Origin: Bradyrhizobiaceae bacterium | GTDB taxonomy: Bacteria > Pseudomonadota > Alphaproteobacteria > Rhizobiales > Xanthobacteraceae | Assembly: GCA_947481635.1 (NCBI GenBank) | Contig: CANKHJ010000018.1 | Location: 1 to 39,042 of the forward strand | Direction: 5' to 3' | Length of the DNA: 39,042 nucleotides | Part shown: positions 26,234 through 35,290 of the stretch, piece after piece | Numbering within the stretch: the stretch's first letter is position 1 | Layout: each line of letters starts with the position of its first letter | Position numbers and translations under genes: made by a program | The notes under the pieces: generated by a model | What the model was told of the DNA's origin: nothing | Database searches by the model: none | The model's input: only the letters and a program-made list of their open reading frames with translations

Positions 26234-26274
26234 CTCGATGCGAAATGCTTCGTCGTATGGATCTGCGCTCCGCG

Positions 26275-27963
26275 CTACATCCCGTCACGGTGGACGATCT
26301 TTCCGCCAACCATCGTCATCAACGCCTTGGTCTTGCGGATGTCATTGGCCGGGACCGCCAGCAGATCCTGTGACAGCACGGCCAGGTCCGCGAGCTTCCC
26401 GGTCTCGATCGTGCCGCGGTCCTTTTCGACACCGAGGATCCTTGCGTTGTTGACGGTGTAGAGCTGCAACGCCTCCTTCGCGGTGATGGCGTGCTCCTTG
26501 CCGAGTTCGTAGCCCTTCAACACCTGGCGGGTCGTCATCCACCACATCGACAGGAACGGATCGACCGGCACCACCGGTCCATCGGTGCCGCCGCCGACCA
26601 GGACGCCGGCGTCGATCAGTTTGCGGATCGGAATCGCATAGCCCGCGCGTTCGTCGCCCCACCAGCGCCGCTGGTTATGGCCGAGCAGCACCGGGTGATC
26701 CTGTGCAGTCGCGACGATGCCGATCTCGACCATCTTGCGGATCGCGGCGTCGCTCGGATGGAAGATGTGCATGATTGCCCAGCGCAGATCGCGGATCGGC
26801 GTCTCGCGATTGACCCGGTCATAGGCGCGCGCGATCACGTCGATGGTCTCGTCGCCGACCGCATGGGTTTGAACCTGCAGTCCGGCCGCCGCCGCGAGCT
26901 TCAGGCCCTCCACCCATTCGTCCTCGCCGCCGGGCGGCAGCAGCAGCACGCCGCGGTAATCCGCTTCGGTCTGTTCGCCCGGGACCAGACGATAGGGCTG
27001 GTACATACGCCCGCCCTCGACGCCGCCATCGAGCGGCACCTTGATGCCGGTGAACCGAAGCATGTCGCTGTTCTTGGCGGCGCGGATGGCGGCGACGCCC
27101 TTCTCGAACTCGCTCTTGCTCAGTGCGCGATAGAGCACGTCGGTACGCACCGTCATCTCGCCCGCGTCATGAACGCTCCGATAGAGCGCCATCACGCGTT
27201 CATCGACGCCGGGCTCGACGACGCCCACGATGCCGTAGCTGTTGAGGTCCTTCATTGCGGCCTTGAGCAAGGTCGCAAGCTGCGCCGGCGGGGGCGGCGG
27301 CGGCAATACGCGGCGCACCAGATTGGCGGCGCTCTCCAGCATCACCCCGGTCGCTTCCTTGGTCGTTTCATCGCGCACGATCACGCCACCCGGAGGATCT
27401 TTGGTGTCCTTGGTGACGCCGGCGAGTTCGAGCGCTTTTGAATTCGCGGTCAGCACGTGGCCGCCACGCGGAATGACGACGGGGTGGTCCGGCGCGACCT
27501 TATCGAGCTCCCAACGCGTCACCATGCGGCCTTCTTCGAGCAGGCTCTCGTGCCAGTTCGAGGAGGCCTGGATCCATTGCCCGGCGGGTGTCTTGGCGAC
27601 GCGTTCGGCGATCGCCTTCTGCACGTCGGCGACGCTGCGGGTGTCGAGCAGCTGGACCGCCGGCAGGTTCAGGCCGGAAAACAGCTGATGCAGGTGGCTG
27701 TCGATCAGTCCCGGTACGACTGTGCGCCCGGCCAGCTCGATGACCTGGGAATTCGGACCGGTCACCGCGGCCATCGCGCCGTTGTCGCCGACCGCGACGA
27801 ACCGCCCCTCGCGGATCGCGACCGCTTCAGCGATGCGCCAATTGCCGTCTACCGTGATGATCCTGCCGCCGCGCAACACGACATCGGCCGGTTGCGCCTG
27901 AGCGGTGTGAACAAAACCTGCAACGAGGATGACAGCGGCAAGGATACGCGGAAAAGCGGACAT
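26275..27963 (-). CDS. Secreted amidohydrolase, YtcJ-like (Amidohydro_3)
   Basis: A 562-residue protein with a signal peptide (cleavage near AQAQ-P). The metal-dependent amidohydrolase fold starts DVVLRGGRIITVDGNWRIAEAVAIREGRFVAVG. The metal-binding HxH is in IDSHLHQL near residue 90, with later His residues in VQTHAVGDE and MHIFHPSD. The C-terminal beta-sandwich ends KIVHRDGM. Members hydrolyse amides, N-acyl amino acids or related esters; the substrate cannot be named. The ATG has AGGT upstream. It lies about 260 bp upstream of the CoA-transferase gene, with a hairpin between, so it may be a separate transcript. Its proximity to an acid-uptake/CoA unit would suit release of an acid from an amide. 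Confidence 0.9.
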   Translation of the reverse strand: MSAFPRILAAVILVAGFVHTAQAQPADVVLRGGRIITVDGNWRIAEAVAIREGRFVAVGDNGAMAAVTGPNSQVIELAGRTVVPGLIDSHLHQLFSGLNLPAVQLLDTRSVADVQKAIAERVAKTPAGQWIQASSNWHESLLEEGRMVTRWELDKVAPDHPVVIPRGGHVLTANSKALELAGVTKDTKDPPGGVIVRDETTKEATGVMLESAANLVRRVLPPPPPPAQLATLLKAAMKDLNSYGIVGVVEPGVDERVMALYRSVHDAGEMTVRTDVLYRALSKSEFEKGVAAIRAAKNSDMLRFTGIKVPLDGGVEGGRMYQPYRLVPGEQTEADYRGVLLLPPGGEDEWVEGLKLAAAAGLQVQTHAVGDETIDVIARAYDRVNRETPIRDLRWAIMHIFHPSDAAIRKMVEIGIVATAQDHPVLLGHNQRRWWGDERAGYAIPIRKLIDAGVLVGGGTDGPVVPVDPFLSMWWMTTRQVLKGYELGKEHAITAKEALQLYTVNNARILGVEKDRGTIETGKLADLAVLSQDLLAVPANDIRKTKALMTMVGGKIVHRDGM

Positions 27964-28017
27964 GCTGTGACCTATTAAGGTTGGATGCGCTTCGAGCGTC
28001 GTGAATTGTGCCGACGA

Positions 28018-28443
28018 TCAGACGATTGCGATGCGTGCATCGATCAGGCGCAGGCTGTCGCCTTGCTGTTCGATCCGCCCAGTGACCTCCACCACTTGCA
28101 CGGCCGAGGCCGAAACCTCCGACTCTGCCGGCTGCACCCGCAGCGCGGCGCCGGCATCATGGGTCAGGCCGCAGAGCTGGCATGGCGCGTTCGGGCTCTC
28201 GGTCAGCAGATAATCCGGGCCGGCTTCGGCGCCCTGCGAAATATAACCGCGTAACCGCACCACCTGTCCGACGAGATCGCGGGCACGCGGCAACGCCATT
28301 CCGTCATCGCCGACAAGGTCACTGACACGATGATCTGCTTTGGCGCGCCCGGCTGGCACGAGCGCGATGAGCGCGGCAACGCCGGTGAGCACGTGTCGTC
28401 GCGCCACGCCACGGTCGTGCGTGCACCTGATCCTGAGCGTCAT
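28018..28443 (-). CDS. Small secreted protein with an OB-like region and a Cys pair, function unknown
   Basis: The start is the ATG at 28443, marked by a strong GGGAGGAAGG site, giving 141 residues. The leader is Tat-like (ARRHVLTGVAALIALVPAGRAKA). The mature part contains LVGQVVRLRGYISQG and a CQLCG pair near residue 86, then a strand-rich end VVEVTGRIEQQGDSLRLIDARIAIV. The VRLRGY strand with a following sheet suggests an OB-like barrel such as in DUF3299-type proteins, but this is a loose resemblance. The Cys pair could be a metal or disulfide site. It sits 54 bp before the amidohydrolase start and is divergent from the third Bug receptor. Confidence 0.68.
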   Translation of the reverse strand: MTLRIRCTHDRGVARRHVLTGVAALIALVPAGRAKADHRVSDLVGDDGMALPRARDLVGQVVRLRGYISQGAEAGPDYLLTESPNAPCQLCGLTHDAGAALRVQPAESEVSASAVQVVEVTGRIEQQGDSLRLIDARIAIV

Positions 28444-28599
28444 GACCTTCCTCCCTGCATTGTTGGCGGCAAGCATAAGCCGAACCGATCCTGGCGCAAT
28501 AGTCGCGACTGCCGATGGACTGTCCGGCCGCAGCCGTCGGAAATTGACCGCGTTGAGAATGACACCTAGCATTCCCGCGCCAGATCACCGGGGCCGCCG

Positions 28600-29571
28600 A
28601 TGCATCGCCGCCAATTCCTGCAATACGCGGTCGCTACCGGCGCTGGGCTCACGCTCGCGGCGCCGGCGCTGGCGCAATCCGGGCAGACCATTCGCATCAT
28701 CTATCCGTTCGGTGCCGGCAGCGCCGGCGACGGGCTCGGCCGCTTGATGGCGGACGCGTTGCGTCAAGCCACCGGCAAGACCATCGTGTTCGAAAACCGT
28801 ACCGGCGCGGAGGGCAAGATCGGCACCCGCGCCGTCATCGCGGCGCCGCCTGACGGCAACACAATCCTGTTCACGCCATTCGCGCCGATCGTGATCCATC
28901 CCGCTGCGTTCGACGATCTCGGCTATGATCCGTTCACTGCGCTGCAGCCGGTCACGCAGGTCTCGCGCTTCGAATTCGCGATGTCGTCGTCGCTGACAGT
29001 TCCGGCCGAAACGCTGAAGGACACGATGGCGTGGCTGCGCGCCAATCCGGATCGCGCGTCGTTCGGCGTCACGGGCAGCACCGGGCTTCCATTCTTCACC
29101 GCCAAGCTGGTCTCCTCGATGGAGCGCGTCGATGCCAAGCCGGTGGTCTATCGCAGCGCCGCGCAGGTGCTCAGCGACATCATCGGCGGGCATATCCCGC
29201 TTGCGTCGTCGCCGGCATCGGAAGTCGGCGAGATGTACCGCACCAGGAAACTGCGCGTGCTCGCAACCTCGGGCCCGCAGCGTTCGAGGGCGCTGCCGGA
29301 CGTGCCGACCTACAAGGAACTTGGTTACGACGTGGTGGCTGACGCGTGGTACGCGCTGTACGTCCCCGCCGGCACGCCGGCCGAGATCGTCAAGGAATAC
29401 AACCGCATTTTCGTTGCGGCGATCCAGGGCGGCGAAGGACGCGACCTGATCGAGCGGCTCGAGATGGAGCCGGCCGGCACGACGCCGGAAGGCCTTGGCG
29501 AGATTCAGCGCGAAGCGTTCCAGCGCTGGTCCGGCCCGATCAAGCGGTTCCAGACGGTAGAGACGAAGTAG
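28600..29571 (+). CDS. Bug/TctC tripartite tricarboxylate transporter substrate-binding protein 3
   Basis: A 323-residue receptor with a clear Tat leader (HRRQFLQYAVATGAGLTLAAP, cleavage near ALAQ-S). It shows the Bug fold: TIRIIYPFGAGSAGDGLGRL, then GTRAVIAAPPDGNTILFT near residue 78. The usual serine/glycine carboxylate-binding loop, PDRASFGVTGSTGLPFF near 150, departs from the LSYGSAG form of the other two receptors. The ligand may therefore differ. The stop is 8 bp from that of the convergent sulfatase gene. No TctA or TctB gene is present. The start is an ATG with only a weak purine-rich site. Confidence 0.9.
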   Translation: MHRRQFLQYAVATGAGLTLAAPALAQSGQTIRIIYPFGAGSAGDGLGRLMADALRQATGKTIVFENRTGAEGKIGTRAVIAAPPDGNTILFTPFAPIVIHPAAFDDLGYDPFTALQPVTQVSRFEFAMSSSLTVPAETLKDTMAWLRANPDRASFGVTGSTGLPFFTAKLVSSMERVDAKPVVYRSAAQVLSDIIGGHIPLASSPASEVGEMYRTRKLRVLATSGPQRSRALPDVPTYKELGYDVVADAWYALYVPAGTPAEIVKEYNRIFVAAIQGGEGRDLIERLEMEPAGTTPEGLGEIQREAFQRWSGPIKRFQTVETK

Positions 29572-29579
29572 GGCGGCGA

Positions 29580-30905
29580 CTAGCCTCCCGGCTTCGGTGG
29601 TATGGAGCTGTAGCGTTCGGCGAATTTGTCGCCGGTCACTTCCATCAGCGGCGGAGTCGTACGCTCCGGCAGCATCGTCGCGTTCCAGACGTCGTAGTCC
29701 GCCTTGAGCCGTTCGAAGATATCGGCATGGCGCCGACGCAGGTTGGCGCGCTCGCGCTGATCCTCAGCAAGATTGAACAGGAATTCGTTGCCGGCGATGC
29801 GCAGGTACTTCCAGTCGCCGTCCCGGACCGCGCGTTGCGCGCTCGCTTTGTAGCGCCAATAGAGCTTGCGCGAATGCGCGGCGGCCTTCCCGGTGATTTG
29901 CGGGATCAGGCTCTCGCCATCCGTCTGGTAGCCTTTGGGCAAGCTTATACCGGCCGCGTCGAGCAGCGTCGGCATCCAATCCATCGACATCATCACCTGC
30001 TCGGACACCTGTCCGGCCCGCAGGCGGCGTGGCCAGCGCATGATGGTCGGGATACGCAGGCCGCCTTCCAGCAACTCGCCCTTGCGGCCGATGAACGGCC
30101 ACATGTCGGAGAAGCGCTCGCCGCCATTGTCACTGGTGAACACGACGATGGTGTTCTCGCTCAGGCCCTTGGCATCGAGCGCCTGGATGACGCGGCCGAT
30201 GTTGAGGTCCATCGACTGCACCATCGCCATGTAGACCTTGAGCGAGCCGCCGTCATAATGGCGCAGGTTGGTGCCAATCCGATCCGACTCGGCCTTGTCG
30301 TTAGGGCCTTCCCACGGCCAGTGCGGCGCATTGAAATGCAGGCTGAGAAAGAATGGCGCGTCGGTGCCGGCGGCTTCATTGACCACCTGCACGGCACGAT
30401 CGCCGAACAGATTGGTCTTGTAGCCATAGGCCTTCACGACGCCGTCGTTCTGGTAGATCGCGCTGCTGCCCTCGTGGCTGAAGTAATCCGCTGCGCCATG
30501 CATCATGCCGTAGAAGCTCCGATAGCCGCTCTTCAACGGACCGTAGAGCGGCGGTCCGCCGAGATGCCACTTGCCGACCAGCGCGGTGTCGTACCCGCCA
30601 TCGCGCAGCAGCGCGGGCAGGCTCGGATGGTCCGGCGGCATGCCGGCTTCGGTCGGGCTGTCCGCGACGATCGGCTCTTCGAGCCCGACCGGCAGGCGGT
30701 ATTGGTATTGTCCGGTCATGAGCGCGGTGCGCGTCGCGGAGCAGACCGGTGAATTGGCGTAAGCTTGGGTGAAGCGCACGCCTTCCAGCGCGAGGCGGTC
30801 GATATTCGGTGTCGGATAGTCGCGACGACCGTAGCAGCTGACATCGGCGTAGCCGAGATCGTCCGCCATGATGAAGACGATGTTCGGGCGGTCGGTCGAT
30901 GACAT
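29580..30905 (-). CDS. Type I sulfatase (formylglycine-dependent, CSATR core)
   Basis: A 441-residue alkaline-phosphatase-fold sulfatase without signal peptide. The metal-binding DD (residues 15-16 in IMADDLGY) and the later FTSDNGGERF match the calcium site. The formylglycine motif is C55-S-A-T-R59 followed by TALMTG, a CxAxR variant of the usual CxPxR; Ala at this place is known in some sulfatases. K/H residues of the active site are in VGKWHLGG. It hydrolyses an organic sulfate ester, substrate unknown. Maturation needs a formylglycine-generating enzyme or anSME, and none is encoded in this window. GGAG precedes the ATG at 30905. It converges on the third Bug receptor. Confidence 0.9.
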   Translation of the reverse strand: MSSTDRPNIVFIMADDLGYADVSCYGRRDYPTPNIDRLALEGVRFTQAYANSPVCSATRTALMTGQYQYRLPVGLEEPIVADSPTEAGMPPDHPSLPALLRDGGYDTALVGKWHLGGPPLYGPLKSGYRSFYGMMHGAADYFSHEGSSAIYQNDGVVKAYGYKTNLFGDRAVQVVNEAAGTDAPFFLSLHFNAPHWPWEGPNDKAESDRIGTNLRHYDGGSLKVYMAMVQSMDLNIGRVIQALDAKGLSENTIVVFTSDNGGERFSDMWPFIGRKGELLEGGLRIPTIMRWPRRLRAGQVSEQVMMSMDWMPTLLDAAGISLPKGYQTDGESLIPQITGKAAAHSRKLYWRYKASAQRAVRDGDWKYLRIAGNEFLFNLAEDQRERANLRRRHADIFERLKADYDVWNATMLPERTTPPLMEVTGDKFAERYSSIPPKPGG

Positions 30906-31157
30906 GAATAGGCGCTCCGGTGGGCGCGGGATATCAGCATTGTCACGACGGACTGTCGACAGCTCGATTGTTGCTCTTCCCCAGCGGTCAACTCGGCGAT
31001 TGCGCATTGTTAGGAAGCGGCGCAGCCTCTGGGTTCCTCCCGGCTGGTTGCATTTTGCGGTCTAATCCTCTTGCCAATCCCCCCTGGTGTTTGAAACGAT
31101 ACGCGTTCGGGCCTTGGCCCAATGAAGCGGCCGGCCTTGTTCAACGAGGAGGCGCAC

Positions 31158-33206
31158 ATGGGAGAAAACGGCGGCAGAGTATCCGGCCCCCGATGCATCG
31201 CATTGGTGGGGCCGTTCCAGAGCGGTAAGACCACGCTCCTTGAAGCGATCCTCGCGCGTACCGGTTCGGTGCAGCGCCAGGGCAGCGTCGATGCCGGCAC
31301 CAGTGTCGGCGACGCCAGCAAGGAGGCGCGCCATCATCACATGAGTGTTGAGCTCTCAGTCGCGACCACGACCTTCATGGACGACACGTATACATTTCTC
31401 GATTGCCCCGGCTCGGTCGAGTTCGCGCACGACATGCGCGCCGCGCTTCCAGCGGTAGACGCTGCAATCGTGGTCTGCGAAGCCGACGAGAAGAAGATCC
31501 CGCAGCTTCAGCTGATCCTGCGCGAGCTCGAAGATCTGAAGATCCCGCGCTTCCTGTTCCTCAACAAGATCGACAAGGCGGATACGCGCATCACCGATGT
31601 GCTGAAGATCCTGCAGCCGGCCTCGCGCACGCCACTGGTGCTGCGCCAGCTTCCGACCTGGTCCAACGACATCATCACCGGCTTCGTCGATCTCGCGCTG
31701 GAGCGCGCTTTCATCTACAAAGAGCACGCGGCGTCCGAGGTGATAGAGCTCAAGGGCGAGGTGCTCGACCAGGAGCGTGAGGCGCGCTTCTCGATGCTCG
31801 AGACGCTCGCCGATCACGATGACGAACTAATGGAGCAACTGCTCGACGACATCCAGCCGCCGCGCGACAAGGTGTTCGACGATCTCACCAAGGAATTGCG
31901 CGACGGCCTCGTCTGTCCGGTGCTGATGGGCACCGCGACCCGCACCAACGGCGTGTTGCGTCTGCTCAAGGCGCTCCGCCACGAAGCGCCGGGCGTCGCC
32001 ACAACGGTGCAGCGGCTCGGCGTCAAGCCCGGCAGCGATCCGCTCGCCTATGTGCTGAAGACCTTCCATACCGCGCATGGCGGCAAGATGTCGGTGGCGC
32101 GGGTGCTGAACGGTCAGGTTACCGACGGCACCACCTTCATCACGTCGGACCGGGAGACCGGCCGCGTCTCCGGCGTGTTCAGGCTACTCGGCCAGCAGAG
32201 CGAAAAGCGTCCGTCGGCCGTGACCGGGGACACCGTCGCGCTCGGCAAGCTCGACGGCGCGATGACTGGCGATACAATCACCGCCGGCAAGCAGGCTCAC
32301 GCTCCGGTCGCGAGCGTGAAGCCTTCGGCGCCGTTGCTTGCCATCGCCGCGTCGGCGAAAGAACGCAAGGATGATGTCAAGCTCGGCCAGGCGTTACACA
32401 AGCTGGTGGAGGAAGACCCTTCGCTCACCGTGCTGCACAATCCAGAGACCCACGAGGTGGTGATGTGGGGGCAGGGTGAGATGCATCTGCGCGTCGCGAC
32501 TGAACGGCTGGCTGACCGGTTCAGCGTCGGGATCATGACGCGCCCACCGAGCGTCGGTTATCGCGAGACGATCAAGAAAGGCGTCACGCAGCGCGGCCGG
32601 CACAAGAAGCAGTCCGGCGGCCACGGCCAGTTCGGCGATGTGGTGCTCGACATCAAGCCGCTGCCGCGCAGTTCCGGCTTCCACTTCGAGGAGCGGATCA
32701 CCGGCGGCGTGGTGCCGCGCAATTATTTCGAATCGATCGAGGAGGGCGTCGCCGACGGGCTCAAGCACGGCCCGCTCGGATTCCAGGTGGTGGACGTGTC
32801 GGTCGCGTTGATCGACGGCTCGTATCACGCGGTCGATTCATCCGACATGGCGTTTCGCACCGCCGGGCGCATCGGCGTGGTGGAAGGGCTGCCGCAATGC
32901 CAGCCGGTACTGCTTGAGCCGATCCATCTGGTCGAGATCGTGTGTCCGTCCGAGGCGACCGCTAAGATCAACGCGATCCTGTCGGGGCGGCGCGGCCAGA
33001 TCCTCGGTTTCGATACCCGCCAGAACTGGTCGGGCTGGGACATCGTCCGCGCCCAGATGCCGGAATCTGAGATTGGCTACCTGATCATCGAGGTGCGCTC
33101 GGCTACCGCCGGGGCCGGGACCTTCACCTTCAGGTTCGACCATATGGCCGAACTGACCGGCCGCACCGCAGAGCAGATCGTCGCGGCGCGCAAAGCGGCG
33201 GCGTGA
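31158..33206 (+). CDS. EF-G-like translational GTPase paralogue (EF-G2 type)
   Basis: The ATG at 31158 has a strong GAGGAGG site; the longer frame from 31122 was rejected. The 682-residue protein has the five-domain EF-G order. G1 is GPFQSGKT (18-25) and G4 is NKID (136-139). The G3 motif is DCPGS (82-86), so the catalytic His of DxPGH is Ser. Switch I reads EARHHHMSVE in place of the usual RGIT. Later domains include VKLGQALHKLVEEDPSL and the domain IV stretch KKQSGGHGQFGDVV. The domain II and IV folds look intact, so ribosome binding is plausible while normal GTP hydrolysis is doubtful. Such EF-G2 proteins are widespread in alphaproteobacteria, with unclear roles that may include recycling or a stress response. 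It is not the main fusA, which would lie in the str operon. Confidence 0.9.
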   Translation: MGENGGRVSGPRCIALVGPFQSGKTTLLEAILARTGSVQRQGSVDAGTSVGDASKEARHHHMSVELSVATTTFMDDTYTFLDCPGSVEFAHDMRAALPAVDAAIVVCEADEKKIPQLQLILRELEDLKIPRFLFLNKIDKADTRITDVLKILQPASRTPLVLRQLPTWSNDIITGFVDLALERAFIYKEHAASEVIELKGEVLDQEREARFSMLETLADHDDELMEQLLDDIQPPRDKVFDDLTKELRDGLVCPVLMGTATRTNGVLRLLKALRHEAPGVATTVQRLGVKPGSDPLAYVLKTFHTAHGGKMSVARVLNGQVTDGTTFITSDRETGRVSGVFRLLGQQSEKRPSAVTGDTVALGKLDGAMTGDTITAGKQAHAPVASVKPSAPLLAIAASAKERKDDVKLGQALHKLVEEDPSLTVLHNPETHEVVMWGQGEMHLRVATERLADRFSVGIMTRPPSVGYRETIKKGVTQRGRHKKQSGGHGQFGDVVLDIKPLPRSSGFHFEERITGGVVPRNYFESIEEGVADGLKHGPLGFQVVDVSVALIDGSYHAVDSSDMAFRTAGRIGVVEGLPQCQPVLLEPIHLVEIVCPSEATAKINAILSGRRGQILGFDTRQNWSGWDIVRAQMPESEIGYLIIEVRSATAGAGTFTFRFDHMAELTGRTAEQIVAARKAAA

Positions 33207-33217
33207 TTGAACCTCTT

Positions 33218-33249
33218 CCGGTCGCCGCTGAGCAGCCGGCGGCGACCGG
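33218..33249 (+). terminator. Hairpin after the EF-G-like gene
   Basis: Perfect 11-bp arms ccggtcgccgc (33218-33228) and gcggcgaccgg (33239-33249) surround a 10-base loop. It starts 12 bp after the stop. No U-run follows, so termination would be weak or Rho-assisted. Confidence 0.6.
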
Positions 33250-33378
33250 ACAAGTTCCCGATAACCCTTTGAAAAGCATGTTTTTCGAGACATTACCGTC
33301 ATTAACCGTATCGTCGCCTTGATCGGCGATAACCCCTGTGAAAGCCCCGCAGAAGCGGGCTGGCGTCACAGGGTTTCC

Positions 33379-34212
33379 ATGCTCAACAAGCTGCTACATC
33401 GCCTGTTTGCGACGGATCCGGCAGAAGAGCCGTTCGTCGACGACGGCGGCAAGATCACGCTCGGCGACGTGCTTGAGCGCGGCTGGATGGAGCTGTGGTA
33501 TCAGCCGAAGATCGAGCTCAAGACCATGCGCATGGTCGGCGCCGAAGCGCTGGTGCGCGCGCGCCATCCGACCCGCGGCGTGCTGCCGCCCGGCGTGTTC
33601 CTCGGCAATGCGAATGAGGGAGACATGATGACGCTGACCGAGCAGGTCATCGTCACCGCGTTGCGCGACTACGAATTGTTCGCTTCTGTCGGCACCGCAC
33701 TCAAGATCGCCGTGAACGTGCCGGTCTCCGCGCTGATGAATCTTCCGATCGAGCAGATCATGCGCGAAGAGCGGCCGAAAGCGGAGAACTGGCCGGGCCT
33801 CGTCCTCGAAGTGACCGAAGACGAGATCATCAACGACATCGAGCGCGCCAACGAGATCGCCGACGCGTTGCGCGAATTCCACTGTACCTTCGCGCTGGAC
33901 GATTTCGGTGCGGGCTATTCTTCGCTGGTGCGGTTGCGCCAGCTTCCATTCAGCGAATTGAAGATCGACCGCAGCTACGTCATCAACTGCCATACCGACA
34001 AGTTCAACGCCGGCCTGTGCGAAACCATCGTCGAGCTCGGCAAACGATTCGGGCTCAAGACCGTGGCCGAGGGCATCGAGTCGATGCACGAGGCGCATAA
34101 GCTGCAGGCGCTCGGCTGCCAAGTCGGACAGGGCTATCTGTTCGCCAAGCCGATGTCGAAGGGCGCACTCGCCGGCATCGTGCGCAAACGCCTCGGCAGA
34201 CCGGCGGCTTGA
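33379..34212 (+). CDS. EAL-domain cyclic di-GMP phosphodiesterase
   Basis: The ATG at 33379 (CAGGG upstream) gives 277 residues, almost entirely one EAL domain. The signature metal/substrate residues are present: EAL at 56-58, N113 in NVPVS, E144 in EVTE, the DDFGAGYSS pair (D174, D175), K195 in KIDRS and E231 in EGIES. The Q-G-Y-L-F-A-K-P end is normal. It should hydrolyse c-di-GMP to pGpG and thereby lower the signal that drives sessile growth. There is no GGDEF, PAS or membrane part; the N-terminal 30 residues are only a short leader. A long intergenic stretch before it has no clear promoter. The surface protein 3 kb downstream is a possible, unproven, target of this pathway. Confidence 0.9.
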   Translation: MLNKLLHRLFATDPAEEPFVDDGGKITLGDVLERGWMELWYQPKIELKTMRMVGAEALVRARHPTRGVLPPGVFLGNANEGDMMTLTEQVIVTALRDYELFASVGTALKIAVNVPVSALMNLPIEQIMREERPKAENWPGLVLEVTEDEIINDIERANEIADALREFHCTFALDDFGAGYSSLVRLRQLPFSELKIDRSYVINCHTDKFNAGLCETIVELGKRFGLKTVAEGIESMHEAHKLQALGCQVGQGYLFAKPMSKGALAGIVRKRLGRPAA

Positions 34213-34324
34213 CGTCCGCTGGCCGTCCGGCAATTCCTCTCACGTCACCCTGCCGTATCCGTGATTTGCCCGTGAAGGGGCAGGGCCGTATCAATAGCCC
34301 AATCGAATCCGCAGGAGAGCGTCT

Positions 34325-35290
34325 ATGAACGTGATTCACCGCCGCGGCTGGGAAATCCCCGAGCACCGGGCCACGCCGGAGCACGTGTTTCTGAACCGCC
34401 GCTCCTTCATGGCCGCCACCGGCGCCGCGGCGATCTCATTGTCGCCAACGATCGCGCTGGCGCAGCGCGCCGGCGAGGCGCCCGACCCGACCATCGATCT
34501 CTATCCGGCCAAGCGTAATGAACGCTACACGCTGGACCGGCCGCTCACCGACGAGAAGATCAATCTCAGCTACAACAACTTCTACGAGTTCGGATTCTCC
34601 AAGGATGTCTCGAGGGCGGCGCAGGCGCTGAAGGTTCGGCCCTGGACCGTGAAGATCGACGGCATGGTGGAGAAGCCGCGTGAGGTCGACATCGACCAGT
34701 TGATCCGCGCGATGCCGATCGAGGAACGGCTCTACCGCCACCGCTGCGTCGAGGCGTGGGGCATGACCATTCCGTGGTCAGGCTTCCCATTCGCGAAATT
34801 CGTGGAATACGCCAAGCCGCTGTCGTCGGCGAAATACGTTCGGATGGAGACCTTCCTCGATCCAGCCACGGCGCCGCTGCAGCGCCAGCCCTTCTATCCC
34901 TGGCCCTATGTCGAAGGATTGACGATTGCCGAGGCGACCAACGAAATGGCCTTCCTGGTGACCGGCGCCTACGGCAAGCCGGTGGCGAAGGTGCAAGGCG
35001 CGCCATTGCGGCTGGCGGTGCCGTGGAAATACGGCTTCAAGGCGGTCAAGTCGATCGTGAAGTTCACCTTCACCGATCAGCGTCCGAAGAGCTATTGGGA
35101 AACCGCGCAGGGCTCGGAATACGGCTTCTGGGCCAATGTGAATCCGAAGGTGGATCACCCGCGCTGGAGCCAGGCGACCGAAGAGGTGATCGGCACCAGC
35201 AACCGCGTCCCGACCTTGCTGTTCAACGGCTATGCTGAACAGGTCGCCGATCTCTACAAGGGCATGGAGAGCGAGCGGCTCTGGGCCTGA
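34325..35290 (+). CDS. msrP: Periplasmic methionine sulfoxide reductase catalytic subunit MsrP (YedY)
   Basis: A 321-residue molybdopterin enzyme of the sulfite-oxidase fold. The Tat leader carries NRRSFMAATG (R25-R26), with cleavage near ALAQ. The Mo-ligand Cys is C141 in YRHRCVEAWGMTIPWSGFP, the MsrP signature. The later LRLAVPWKYGFKAVKSI and FTDQRPKSYWE segments fit the family. It reduces oxidised methionines in envelope proteins. The partner heme-membrane protein MsrQ, usually adjacent as in msrPQ, is not present here: the next genes are two HbpS-like genes. GGAGAGCG lies before the ATG. Confidence 0.94.
   Translation: MNVIHRRGWEIPEHRATPEHVFLNRRSFMAATGAAAISLSPTIALAQRAGEAPDPTIDLYPAKRNERYTLDRPLTDEKINLSYNNFYEFGFSKDVSRAAQALKVRPWTVKIDGMVEKPREVDIDQLIRAMPIEERLYRHRCVEAWGMTIPWSGFPFAKFVEYAKPLSSAKYVRMETFLDPATAPLQRQPFYPWPYVEGLTIAEATNEMAFLVTGAYGKPVAKVQGAPLRLAVPWKYGFKAVKSIVKFTFTDQRPKSYWETAQGSEYGFWANVNPKVDHPRWSQATEEVIGTSNRVPTLLFNGYAEQVADLYKGMESERLWA

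Noticed and set aside
33341-33365. Imperfect agccccgc/gcgggct stem just ahead of the EAL gene
   Set aside because: It has a bulged stem of seven pairs only and is not near a likely transcript end; probably chance in GC-rich sequence.
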